Source: Bacillus vallismortis
GTDB lineage: Bacteria > Bacillota > Bacilli > Bacillales > Bacillaceae
Reading direction: 5' to 3'
Length of the DNA: 64,000 nucleotides
Assembly: GCF_040784915.1 (NCBI RefSeq)
Contig: NZ_CP160797.1
Span: forward strand, 246,001 to 310,000
Position numbers and translations under genes: made by a program. Positions 28,336 to 36,210 of the stretch are shown here, piece after piece. The stretch's first letter is position 1. Each line of letters begins with the position of its first letter. Below the pieces are notes generated by a model. That model did not search any database. It saw nothing but the letters and a program-made list of their open reading frames with translations, and was not told where the DNA came from.

Positions 28336-28346
28336 TTGTCTTACAA
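28336..28346 (+). promoter_or_regulatory. Second candidate GudR operator, upstream of gudR
   Basis: TTGTCTTACAA recurs here within the same longer stretch found at the ycbC promoter (TTGTCTTACAATTGAACAA). Its location 27 bases before the gudR start suggests autoregulation. Confidence 0.6.
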
Positions 28347-28372
28347 TTGAACAACTGAAGGGAGAGTTGTTC

Positions 28373-29074
28373 GTGTACGAAGGTTTAGAGGATCTGAAAG
28401 TCGATACAGTCAATCGGAAAACATTAGCCAAGCAGGTCATTGAACGAATTGTCCATTTATTGTCGAGCGGACAGTTAAAGGCCGGAGACAAATTGCCGAC
28501 AGAAATGGAACTGATGGACATTTTGCATGTCAGCAGGCCGGTGCTTCGAGAGGCGCTGAGTTCACTTGAAACGCTGGGCGTCATTACGAGAAAAACCCGC
28601 GGCGGCACGTATTTCAACGATAAAATTGGCATGCAGCCATTTTCCGTCATGCTTGCCTTGGCCACTGATAATCTTCCGGCCATCATTGAAGCGCGAATGG
28701 CGTTAGAACTCGGACTCGTGACGATTGCCGCGGAAAAAATCAATGAGGATGAACTCCAGCGTTTGCAGAAGACGATCGACGACATCGCCAGCAGCACTGA
28801 CAATCTTTATGGTGAAGCGGATAAAGAATTCCATCGAATTATTGCGTTAAGTGCCAATAACCCCGTTGTCGAAGGGATGATTCAGTCTCTCTTAATTACC
28901 CATGCGAAAATTGACAGCCAGATTCCGTACAGGGAGAGAGATGTAACGGTCGAATATCACAAAAAAATCTACGATGCACTTGCTAAAAGAGACCCTTACA
29001 AAGCGCATTACCACATGTATGAGCATCTGAAATTTGTCCGTGACAAAATTCTAAAGGGCATGGATGAGAAATAA
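28373..29074 (+). CDS. gudR: FadR-type GntR regulator GudR (YcbG)
   Basis: A 233-residue regulator. Residues 10-80 form the winged helix (QVIERIVHLLSSGQLKAGDKLPTEMELMDILHVSRPVLREALSSLETLGVITRKTRGGTYF); the all-helical FCD effector domain follows (EARMALELGLVTIAAEKI..., with the metal-binding His residues of this class in FHRIIALSA and YHMYEHL). It is the likely glucarate- or galactarate-responsive repressor of the operon. Start GTG 28373, six bases after AAGGGAGAG. Confidence 0.88.
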   Translation: MYEGLEDLKVDTVNRKTLAKQVIERIVHLLSSGQLKAGDKLPTEMELMDILHVSRPVLREALSSLETLGVITRKTRGGTYFNDKIGMQPFSVMLALATDNLPAIIEARMALELGLVTIAAEKINEDELQRLQKTIDDIASSTDNLYGEADKEFHRIIALSANNPVVEGMIQSLLITHAKIDSQIPYRERDVTVEYHKKIYDALAKRDPYKAHYHMYEHLKFVRDKILKGMDEK

Positions 29075-29084
29075 TTGCAGAGAC

Positions 29085-29119
29085 AGCCGCAGTTGAAACG
29101 AAAGAGCTGCGGCTTTTTT
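29085..29119 (+). terminator. gudR terminator
   Basis: AGCCGCAG and CTGCGGCT pair around a 14-base loop and are followed by TTTTT. Confidence 0.75.
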
Positions 29120-29128
29120 GAACCGATT

Positions 29129-29144
29129 AAGAAAGCGTTTACTA
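29129..29144 (+). promoter_or_regulatory. cre-like site upstream of garD
   Basis: AAGAAAGCGTTTACTA matches the CcpA consensus at 14 of 16 positions, 23 bases ahead of the garD start codon. Confidence 0.5.
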
Positions 29145-29166
29145 TGATATAAGGAGTGATTTTCAT

Positions 29167-30699
29167 ATGGCGATGAACCTCAGGCAGAACCAAGCGCCCC
29201 TTTACATCAAAGTGAATGAAACAGATAACACGGCGATTATTGTCAATGACGGGGGACTTCCAAAGGGCACTGTTTTTTCATGCGGGCTCGTACTTGAAGA
29301 GGATGTCCCTCAAGGCCATAAGGTGGCGTTAACCGATCTCAATCAAGGGGATGAGATCGTGCGTTACGGAGAGGTGATCGGATTTGCCGATGAGACGATC
29401 AAACGAGGGAGCTGGATACGGGAAGCCCTCGTGAGAATGCCCGCTCCACCCGCTTTAGATGATCTTCCTCTCGCAAACAGAGTGCCCAAACCGCTGCCAA
29501 CTCTTGAAGGTTACACGTTTGAAGGGTATCGAAATGCGGACGGTAGTGCCGGGACGAAAAATATTCTCGGCATCACCACAAGTGTCCAATGTGTCGTTGG
29601 CGTTTTGGATTATGCGGTCAAACGGATCAAAGAAGAGCTGCTGCCGAAATATCCAAATGTCGATGACGTTGTGCCGTTGCATCATCAATACGGCTGCGGG
29701 GTGGCGATCAATGCGCCTGATGCTGTCATTCCGATCCGCACAATTCAAAATCTGGCGAAGCATCCGAACTTCGGCGGTGAAGTGATGGTGATCGGATTGG
29801 GATGTGAAAAGCTCCTCCCGGCAAGGATTGCGCCTGAGAAGCATGATGATATCCTCTCACTCCAAGATCACCAAGGTTTTGCGGCGATGATTCAATCCAT
29901 TTTGGAAATGGCGGAGGAACGGTTAATCAGGCTGAACAGCAGAACCCGTGTGACCTGCCCTGTTTCGGATCTGGTTATCGGCCTGCAATGCGGCGGCAGT
30001 GATGCGTTTTCCGGCGTGACGGCGAACCCTGCCGTGGGGTATGCGGCTGATTTATTGGTTCGGGCAGGTGCGACCGTTTTGTTTTCTGAAGTGACAGAGG
30101 TGCGGGATGCGATTCATTTATTAACACCGCGGGCTGTCAGTGAAGAGGTTGGACAATCGCTGATCAGAGAGATGAAGTGGTATGACAGCTATCTGCGGCG
30201 GGGGGAAGCGGACCGAAGCGCGAACCCGTCACCAGGCAATAAAAAAGGCGGGCTATCCAATGTAGTGGAAAAAGCGTTAGGCTCGGTAGCCAAATCAGGC
30301 ACAAGCCCCATCTCCGGCGTGCTCGGACCGGGGGAAAAGGCAGAGCGAAAAGGGCTGCTGTTCGCGGCGACACCGGCGAGCGATTTTGTGTGCGGAACCC
30401 TGCAACTGGCGGCAGGCATGAATCTGCAGGTTTTTACGACAGGGAGAGGAACACCGTACGGCCTGGCCGCTGCCCCGGTGCTGAAAGTATCCACACGGCA
30501 TTCATTATCAGAGCATTGGGCGGATTTAATCGATATCAATGCCGGACGAATCGCGACAGGAGAGGCCAGTATTGAAGACGTAGGCTGGGAAATCTTCAGG
30601 ACAATTCTGGCTGTGGCGAGCGGCCGCAAACAAACGTGGGCGGACCGCTGGGGCCTTCATAATGATTTGTGCTTGTTTAATCCTGCTCCGGTGACTTGA
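29167..30699 (+). CDS. garD: Galactarate dehydratase GarD
   Basis: A 510-residue member of the UxaA/GarD family, converting D-galactarate to 5-dehydro-4-deoxyglucarate. An N-terminal SAF-type domain (residues 1-95, [25 protein letters not shown]) precedes the catalytic part with [48 protein letters not shown] and the C-terminal [19 protein letters not shown]. It lets galactarate join the route that glucarate takes through GudD. AAGGAGTG precedes the ATG. Confidence 0.92.
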   Translation: MAMNLRQNQAPLYIKVNETDNTAIIVNDGGLPKGTVFSCGLVLEEDVPQGHKVALTDLNQGDEIVRYGEVIGFADETIKRGSWIREALVRMPAPPALDDLPLANRVPKPLPTLEGYTFEGYRNADGSAGTKNILGITTSVQCVVGVLDYAVKRIKEELLPKYPNVDDVVPLHHQYGCGVAINAPDAVIPIRTIQNLAKHPNFGGEVMVIGLGCEKLLPARIAPEKHDDILSLQDHQGFAAMIQSILEMAEERLIRLNSRTRVTCPVSDLVIGLQCGGSDAFSGVTANPAVGYAADLLVRAGATVLFSEVTEVRDAIHLLTPRAVSEEVGQSLIREMKWYDSYLRRGEADRSANPSPGNKKGGLSNVVEKALGSVAKSGTSPISGVLGPGEKAERKGLLFAATPASDFVCGTLQLAAGMNLQVFTTGRGTPYGLAAAPVLKVSTRHSLSEHWADLIDINAGRIATGEASIEDVGWEIFRTILAVASGRKQTWADRWGLHNDLCLFNPAPVT

Positions 30700-30711
30700 T
30701 ACATCTTGTGA

Positions 30712-30740
30712 TTGACTTCTAAAAATAATCAGAGTATTAT
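30712..30740 (+). promoter_or_regulatory. SigA promoter of the rtpA T-box leader
   Basis: TTGACT, 17 bases, TATTAT: close to consensus. It starts the leader transcript upstream of rtpA-ycbK. Confidence 0.75.
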
Positions 30741-30749
30741 AAACTCTAC

Positions 30750-31030
30750 AATTAATAGGACGGATCAACAATCGTGAGGAAGAGTGAGTACGCGTCAATG
30801 TGTGAGGTTCAGAGAGTCGGTGGCAGGTGTGAACCGATCCTCCCCTGATGCCGAATGGGCTTCTGAATTGCTTTGCTGAACGGATAGTAGGCGATGCCGG
30901 GATTCTCTCCCCGTTACCAAGAGAGGAGTATCGAAACGGATGTTTTCTGTACTGAGAGTGAACGGCGTATAGCTGTTAATAAAGGTGGTACCGCGAGACC
31001 CTCGTCCTTTGCATAGGACGGGGTTTTTTT
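30750..31030 (+). ncRNA. tRNA-Trp T-box leader with terminator
   Basis: A T-box riboswitch. The conserved T-box AAAGGTGGTACCGCG is at 30981-30995 and the specifier-loop sequence GAATGGGC at 30853-30860 reads UGG, the Trp codon (30856-30858). The following stem, CTCGTCCT/AGGACGGGG with a T run ending at 31030, is the terminator; pairing of uncharged tRNA-Trp with the T-box would favour the antiterminator and allow transcription of rtpA-ycbK. Start of the feature is approximate. Confidence 0.93.
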
Positions 31031-31054
31031 GTGTCTTAAAGGAGGTGACGGCCA

Positions 31055-31267
31055 ATGGATGATGGCTGGTGGTGCATAACAGAAAATAGGAAAGGAGGAT
31101 GTCATGTGGTCATAGCAACTGATGATCTTGAGGTCGCATGCCCTGAGTGTGAAAGAGCAGGAGAAATCGAAGGCAGCCCATGTCCAGCTTGCGGCGGGAA
31201 GGGTGTCATTCTGACGGCTCAAGGAAATACGCTTCTGGATTTTATACAAAAGCATTTGAACAAGTAA
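31055..31267 (+). other. Trp leader-peptide frame, apparently frameshifted into rtpA
   Basis: ATG 31055 has a strong ribosome binding site (AAAGGAGGTGA) and begins Met-Asp-Asp-Gly-Trp-Trp, the right place for the Trp-rich leader peptide that controls rtpA translation. Here only two Trp codons occur (31067-31072), then TGC, and the frame runs without a stop straight into rtpA. One extra base after the second Trp codon would create a third TGG and a TAG stop at 31087-31089, immediately before the rtpA ribosome binding site, as in the arrangement I recall for 168. Confidence 0.6.
31106..31267 (+). CDS. rtpA: Anti-TRAP protein RtpA
   Basis: A 53-residue zinc protein that binds tryptophan-loaded TRAP and stops it from binding trp RNA. 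It is made when tRNA-Trp is uncharged. The DnaJ-like cysteine pattern is complete: CPEC and CPAC (residues 12-15 and 26-29), holding one zinc. I place the start at GTG 31106, seven bases after AAGGAGG, matching the known size; the upstream in-frame codons belong to the leader-peptide region. Both the T-box and the leader peptide would control it. ycbK follows after 20 bases. Confidence 0.92.
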   Translation: MVIATDDLEVACPECERAGEIEGSPCPACGGKGVILTAQGNTLLDFIQKHLNK

Positions 31268-31287
31268 AGGAGAAAAGCTGAGCTGAG

Positions 31288-32226
31288 ATGAGAGTAGAAG
31301 AGCAGAGTAAGATTCGCAAGGCATCGGCAGGTACGGTTTTTTTGCTGATCGGAACGGTTTGTTTTGCATCTAAGTCGATTTGGATTAAATGGGCATATCA
31401 AATGGGTGCTGAGCCAGACGCGGTGTTGTTATACAGACAGCTGTTTGCTGTTCCGCTGTTTTGGTTGATTTTTTTGTTATACCGTCCTCCAATGCCAGAC
31501 GGTATGAAAAAAGGAGATCTATGGAGGGCGTGTGTCGCGGGAGTGTTTTGTTTTTTTCTGTCTCCCTTGTTTGATTTTATCGGGTTGAACCATGTATCCG
31601 CAATGGTTGAGCGTATTTTGCTGATGAGCTATCCGGTGTTTATGATCGGATTCAACGCGTGTTGTGACCGGAAAATGGTTTCCATCCAAGACCTTTTCGC
31701 AGTGCTGATGGTCATGATCGGTTTTTTCTTTGCGCTCGGCGGCTGGAATGCCGAGCTTTTTCAGGCGAATATGATTGGTTCTGTATTCATTTTGTTATCC
31801 TCGGCCGTTTATGCTGGCTATCTTGTTCTTTCCGGGCGGCTCGTCCATCAAATCGGCGGCATCCGACTCAATGCTTATGGGATGACAGCAGCCGGAGCGG
31901 CCATGATGCTTTACACAGGCATAAAGGCGGCGATCGGCATAAATACGCCAATGACAGCATATCCGCTTGCTGTGTACGGTTTGTTTGTGTTCATCGCAGT
32001 CGTCTCCACTGTGATTCCATTTGTGCTGATGCTTGAGGGCATAAAACGAATCGGGGCACTGCGAGCTGCCACTATTTCAATGGCAGGGCCTGTCCTGACG
32101 ATTTTCTTTGGAGCCTTATTTCTCGGTGAGCGGCTCAAACTTACTCAAACCATCGGATGCGCTGCCGTATTCTTTGTCATTACGGGCATGGAATACAGGA
32201 AGCTGAAAACAGGAAAAAATAAATAA
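31288..32226 (+). CDS. ycbK: EamA-family transporter YcbK
   Basis: A 312-residue drug/metabolite transporter with ten membrane segments in two EamA repeats (about residues 15-140 and 155-305). The second repeat contains VVSTVIPFVLMLEGIKRIGALRAATISMAGPVLTIFFGALFLGERL, typical of the family. It shares the rtpA transcript and so is induced by tryptophan shortage; a role in import or export of tryptophan or a related compound is inferred from this. The ribosome binding site (AAAGGAG) is 16 bases from the ATG, which is far. Confidence 0.85.
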   Translation: MRVEEQSKIRKASAGTVFLLIGTVCFASKSIWIKWAYQMGAEPDAVLLYRQLFAVPLFWLIFLLYRPPMPDGMKKGDLWRACVAGVFCFFLSPLFDFIGLNHVSAMVERILLMSYPVFMIGFNACCDRKMVSIQDLFAVLMVMIGFFFALGGWNAELFQANMIGSVFILLSSAVYAGYLVLSGRLVHQIGGIRLNAYGMTAAGAAMMLYTGIKAAIGINTPMTAYPLAVYGLFVFIAVVSTVIPFVLMLEGIKRIGALRAATISMAGPVLTIFFGALFLGERLKLTQTIGCAAVFFVITGMEYRKLKTGKNK

Positions 32227-32233
32227 TTTTTGT

Positions 32234-32285
32234 AAAACACACACGTTTTTCAATTACAATAAGTGTAATTACGTGTGTGTTTTTT
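32234..32285 (+). terminator. rtpA-ycbK terminator
   Basis: A long two-part hairpin: AAAACACACACGT pairs with ACGTGTGTGTTTT and, inside it, AATTAC pairs with GTAATT. A T run follows. The unusual CA/GT-rich stem is easy to spot. Confidence 0.8.
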
Positions 32286-32310
32286 GATTTTGTAAAGGTT
32301 AGGTGAGAAG

Positions 32311-33003
32311 ATGCAGCGCATATTGCTTGTAGAAGACGACCACTCAATCAGTGAAATGGTGGATCATTATTTAACAAAAGAGGGTTTTGAGATGGTGCAT
32401 GCTTTCGATGGAGAAGAAGGCATCCGGCTGTTTCGTCAGGATTCATATGATTTGATTCTCCTTGATATCATGCTCCCGAAGCTGAACGGCATGGATTTTC
32501 TGAAAATCATCCGCGAAAAAAGCAACATTCCAGTTTTAATGATTTCGGCAAAAGACGGAGATGTGGATAAGGCATTGGGACTGGGGTTTGGGGCGGATGA
32601 TTATATCTCCAAACCGTTTTCGATGATTGAGCTGACAGCTAGAGTAAAGGCCGCGATACGGCGGGCGACGCAATATTCGGCAGAGGAACCGGCTGAGAAT
32701 AAGGTGATCCAGATTCAACAGCTTACGATAGATACAGATAATGTCTCAGTGTTGAAAAGTGGGAAGCCGCTTCAGCTAACGTCAACAGAATGGCAGCTGC
32801 TGTGCCTGTTTGCGGAAAATCCTAAAAAAGTGTTTACGAAAGAACAAATCTTCCGTTCGGTCTGGAATGACGAGTACTTTGGCGATCAAAATATCATTAA
32901 CGTACATATGCGGCGTCTTAGAGAAAAGATTGAAGACGATCCCTCTTCACCTCAATACATTAAAACGTTATGGGGCATCGGTTATAAATTAGGAGAGTTT
33001 TAG
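32311..33003 (+). CDS. ycbL: OmpR-family response regulator YcbL
   Basis: A 230-residue regulator with receiver (residues 1-115; VEDD near the start, phospho-Asp in LILLDIMLPKLNG, Lys in SKPFS) and a C-terminal winged helix (LTSTEWQLLCLFAENPKKVFTKEQIFRSVWN...NVHMRRLREKIEDD). Its stop is one base from the ycbM start, so the pair is translated together. It probably controls the ycbN-ycbO ABC exporter. Confidence 0.9.
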   Translation: MQRILLVEDDHSISEMVDHYLTKEGFEMVHAFDGEEGIRLFRQDSYDLILLDIMLPKLNGMDFLKIIREKSNIPVLMISAKDGDVDKALGLGFGADDYISKPFSMIELTARVKAAIRRATQYSAEEPAENKVIQIQQLTIDTDNVSVLKSGKPLQLTSTEWQLLCLFAENPKKVFTKEQIFRSVWNDEYFGDQNIINVHMRRLREKIEDDPSSPQYIKTLWGIGYKLGEF

Positions 33004-33004
33004 C

Positions 33005-33940
33005 ATGACAGTGTTATGGATGGCCGCTGTCATCGTTCTGGTATGTCTGAATGTCATTCAATTCATGATGAAAAAGAAGCGGGATGGGAATTTGGCATAC
33101 ATGGCTGAACAGCTCGGAGCCATGCTCAATCGGGATTCGGCAGGGCAAATTTTGCTTCATACAGACGATCAGGCGGTGAAAGACCTGCTTGTCAACACCA
33201 ACCTATTCGTTGAGAATCGTCAGCAGATCAGCGCCCGGTTTGCCAAAACAGAGCAGTCTATGAAGCGAATGCTGACCAATATGTCACACGACCTTAAAAC
33301 GCCGTTAACAGTCATTCTCGGTTATATCGAAACCATTAAAAGTGATCATGACATGCCGGACGAAGAGCGGGAAAGATTGCTGGGTAAGCTCGGCCAGAAA
33401 ACAAATGAACTCATTCAGATGATCAACTCCTTTTTTGATTTAGCGAAATTAGAATCTGAAGATCAAGACATCCCGATCACCAAAATACATATGAACGAAA
33501 TATGCAAACGAAATATCCTGCACTATTATGACGCCGTTCAGTCAAAAGGCTTTCAAGCTGCCATCGATATCCCGGACACGCCGGTGTTTGCGCAGGCGAA
33601 TGAAGAGGCATTGGACAGAATCCTGCAAAACCTCTTATCCAATTCGATTCAATATGGCGCGGCCGGCAAGTTTATCGGCATGACGCTGTCGTATGATGAG
33701 ACGAGCGTTGCCATCACTGTATGGGATCGCGGAAAAGGGATCGGTGAAACCGATCAGCAGCGTGTGTTTGAGAGGCTGTACACACTTGAAGAATCCAGAA
33801 ATAAAGCATTTCAAGGAAGCGGTCTCGGTTTAACCATTACAAAACGGCTTACGGAAAAAATGGGAGGCACTATATCCATTCAAAGCAAGCCGTACGAACG
33901 GACCGCATTTACGATTACATTGAAACGAATGACATACTAG
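33005..33940 (+). CDS. ycbM: Sensor histidine kinase YcbM
   Basis: A 311-residue kinase with a single N-terminal membrane segment (residues 1-20) and no extracellular domain. The H-box is NMSHDLKTPLTVILGYIE, followed by the N box LQNLLSNSIQYG, DRGKGIGETDQQRVFERLY and GSGLGLTITKRL. The build matches intramembrane-sensing kinases that act with ABC transporters in antibiotic response, consistent with the ABC genes just downstream. Confidence 0.88.
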   Translation: MTVLWMAAVIVLVCLNVIQFMMKKKRDGNLAYMAEQLGAMLNRDSAGQILLHTDDQAVKDLLVNTNLFVENRQQISARFAKTEQSMKRMLTNMSHDLKTPLTVILGYIETIKSDHDMPDEERERLLGKLGQKTNELIQMINSFFDLAKLESEDQDIPITKIHMNEICKRNILHYYDAVQSKGFQAAIDIPDTPVFAQANEEALDRILQNLLSNSIQYGAAGKFIGMTLSYDETSVAITVWDRGKGIGETDQQRVFERLYTLEESRNKAFQGSGLGLTITKRLTEKMGGTISIQSKPYERTAFTITLKRMTY

Positions 33941-33946
33941 CAAACG

Positions 33947-33999
33947 TAAGAATTTCTTAAGATTTGAGAAATAAAAATGACAGGGATCGCCGCTACAAT
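33947..33999 (+). promoter_or_regulatory. Candidate YcbL-controlled promoter of ycbNO
   Basis: A perfect palindrome TAAGAA-T-TTCTTA (33947-33959) lies upstream of TACAAT (33994-33999), whose -35 position (ATAAAA) is very poor. A weak -35 with an upstream symmetric site is typical of promoters that need an activating response regulator, here probably YcbL. Confidence 0.5.
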
Positions 34000-34034
34000 A
34001 GAAAACAGGAAAAGAGAGGGAAGGAGAAACAAAG

Positions 34035-34958
34035 TTGACTTATATCGTACAAACGAACGGACTGACCAAAGCGTATCAGGGAAAAGAAGTCGTATCCAAT
34101 GTCAGCATGCATATTAAAAAAGGTGAGATCTATGGCTTTCTGGGCCCGAACGGCGCGGGGAAAACAACCATGATGAAAATGCTGACGAGCCTTGTTAAAC
34201 CGACAAGCGGTGAAATCAGCATCCTAGGGAACAAGCTCACCCACACATCATACGAGGTGCTGGGGAACATCGGCAGCATGATTGAATATCCGATTTTTTA
34301 TGAAAGTCTGACAGCTGCAGAAAACTTAGATCTGCATTGTGAATACATGGGGTACCACAATAAAAAAGCCATTCAAGAAGTGCTGGATATGGTGAACTTA
34401 AAACAAATTGACAAGAAGCCTGTCAAAACATTTTCGCTCGGTATGAAGCAGCGCCTTGGGATTGCGCGTGCCATCCTCACGAAGCCGGATCTGCTTATTT
34501 TGGATGAACCGGTAAATGGGCTTGATCCCATCGGCATTAAAAAGATCAGGCAATTATTTCAAGTGCTGAGCAAAGAGTACGGGATGACGCTGCTGATTTC
34601 AAGCCACTTGCTGGGTGAAATCGAACAAATTGCGGACACAATTGGCGTCATTCGAGACGGCAGGCTGCTTGAAGAGGTGTCAATGGAAGCCGTCAGAGGC
34701 CAGAATACTGAATACATCGAGCTTGTCACACCGGATCAGACAAGAGCCTGCTTTGTGCTGGAGAAAGAGCTGCGATTAACCAACTTTAAAATCTTAAATG
34801 AGAAAACGATTCGGATTTACGAGGCAGAAGCCTCTCAAGCTGCCATATCCAAAGCGCTGATTTTAAATGATGTAGACATTGAATCAATGAACAAAAAGTA
34901 TACGTCGCTGGAGGATTATTTTATCAGCTTGATCAACGGCAATAGCATCGGTGCGTAA
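34035..34958 (+). CDS. ycbN: ABC transporter ATP-binding protein YcbN
   Basis: A 307-residue BcrA-type ABC ATPase. Walker A is GPNGAGKTT, the signature is FSLGMKQRLGIARAI (Ser-Leu-Gly-Met instead of SGGQ), Walker B is LLILDEPVNGLDP, and the H loop is ISSHLL. The C-terminal 80 residues are the helical extension found in bacitracin-type exporters. TTG start after AAGGAG. It pairs with YcbO to form an exporter, probably for a peptide antibiotic. Confidence 0.88.
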   Translation: MTYIVQTNGLTKAYQGKEVVSNVSMHIKKGEIYGFLGPNGAGKTTMMKMLTSLVKPTSGEISILGNKLTHTSYEVLGNIGSMIEYPIFYESLTAAENLDLHCEYMGYHNKKAIQEVLDMVNLKQIDKKPVKTFSLGMKQRLGIARAILTKPDLLILDEPVNGLDPIGIKKIRQLFQVLSKEYGMTLLISSHLLGEIEQIADTIGVIRDGRLLEEVSMEAVRGQNTEYIELVTPDQTRACFVLEKELRLTNFKILNEKTIRIYEAEASQAAISKALILNDVDIESMNKKYTSLEDYFISLINGNSIGA

Positions 34959-34976
34959 AGGGGGAGAGACACGTTG

Positions 34977-35663
34977 ATGAATTTGATCAGAATTGAATTA
35001 AGAAAAATGAAGTTGGGCTGGTATGTCAGAGGTGTCCTTATTGCCAATCTGATAATCATGGGCTTTTTGTGGCTGATTAGTTATTCCGAAAAAGCCGATG
35101 GCGGGGTTTCGTTCCAAAGCATGGAGGAAGCGTTTCTCATCATCGGCACTTTCGTCAGAGCGGTATTCATCGTTTTTGGCGCGGTGCTGATCGCAAAATT
35201 GGTGATTTCCGAATATAAAAACAAAACCATTCTTGTGATGTTCACGTACCCGATCAGCCGTAAAAAACTGCTCACTGCTAAACTCATGATCGCGGCCGGA
35301 CTGACATTTATCACGATCCTATTATCGAATATACTTATCGCCGCCGGTTTCTTTGTGATGAACTCGATCTATCATTTCATACCGGGAGAGCTAACTTCTG
35401 AAATCATGTCACAGCAGGCCATAAAAATGGCGGTTTTCGCTTTTGGCGCCGCTGGAACGAGTTTAGTTCCCATCTTTTTTGGGATGCGTAAACATTCGGT
35501 TCCGGCTACCATCATTTCGTCTGTCGTGATTGTAATGCTTATCAGTTCAACAAGCCCGGGTTTCTCCATTTCGTCTGTTGTTTATATCCCGTTATCCTTG
35601 GCAGCTTTCGGTTTGTTGTTTTCATATATGGCGATCAGGAACGCAGACAAACAGGATGCTTGA
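34977..35663 (+). CDS. ycbO: ABC transporter permease YcbO
   Basis: A 228-residue membrane protein with six predicted membrane segments, of the ABC-2 type that partners with BcrA-like ATPases. It starts MNLIRIELRKMKLGWYVRG, the usual cytoplasmic N-terminal helix, and includes YKNKTILVMFTYPISRKKLLTAKL, a conserved loop. ATG 34977 gives the family length; TTG 34974 is an alternative. It lies 18 bases after ycbN. Confidence 0.85.
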   Translation: MNLIRIELRKMKLGWYVRGVLIANLIIMGFLWLISYSEKADGGVSFQSMEEAFLIIGTFVRAVFIVFGAVLIAKLVISEYKNKTILVMFTYPISRKKLLTAKLMIAAGLTFITILLSNILIAAGFFVMNSIYHFIPGELTSEIMSQQAIKMAVFAFGAAGTSLVPIFFGMRKHSVPATIISSVVIVMLISSTSPGFSISSVVYIPLSLAAFGLLFSYMAIRNADKQDA

Positions 35664-35683
35664 AAAAAGGCGCCCAACATGAA

Positions 35684-35707
35684 AGGCCGATGCTATCAGC
35701 ACCGGCC
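35684..35707. terminator. Hairpin between ycbO and ycbP
   Basis: GGCCGATGC and GCACCGGCC pair around TATCA in the convergent gap of about 50 bases. On the minus strand, T-rich sequence and a TTTTTTC run follow a little downstream (35662-35667). It probably serves both genes. Confidence 0.6.
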
Positions 35708-35713
35708 ATTCTA

Positions 35714-36100
35714 TTATGAATCTGTTCTTGTTTCAAGATAATGCGTCTTGCCAATCTCTTTGCTCATCATATAGAAATGGAAGCAATATTCACCGATGGC
35801 CATGGCGATCGCGCCAAATAGAGCCGCCAGTGCAACTTCACCGCCAGTCATCCCCATAGAAAGCGGCATGCCCATCAGCCAGATGACGAGGAAGGCCAGA
35901 CCGAAATCAGCTAACGTCGCAATCATATTATTCCATCTTGGCAATACATAAAGATCGCCCAGCAAATAAGAAATAACCCCTAACACAAGTGTCATTAAGA
36001 GCGTATCACCAAACGTGAAACCGAAGCCCAGACCAAGCACTAGATACAACACAATGATTGTCATAATACCTTTAATCGCGAGTGCTTTCACATGTGTCAT
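35714..36100 (-). CDS. ycbP: DUF2512 membrane protein YcbP
   Basis: A 128-residue protein with four membrane segments and the DUF2512 pattern ([24 protein letters not shown] at the N-terminus, [13 protein letters not shown] in the middle). AGAAGGAGGT precedes the ATG. Family members occur widely in spore formers; no function is established. It is transcribed away from the serpin gene. Confidence 0.85.
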   Translation of the reverse strand: MTHVKALAIKGIMTIIVLYLVLGLGFGFTFGDTLLMTLVLGVISYLLGDLYVLPRWNNMIATLADFGLAFLVIWLMGMPLSMGMTGGEVALAALFGAIAMAIGEYCFHFYMMSKEIGKTHYLETRTDS

Positions 36101-36210
36101 TCCAAAGTACCTCCTTCTATTTTTATTTGTTATGTATGATTCCTCAAATGCAGAAAGTTAAACCTTATATTGCGTTTTTGCATGCTGTGTAAAAGGAGTG
36201 GATGGTTTGT

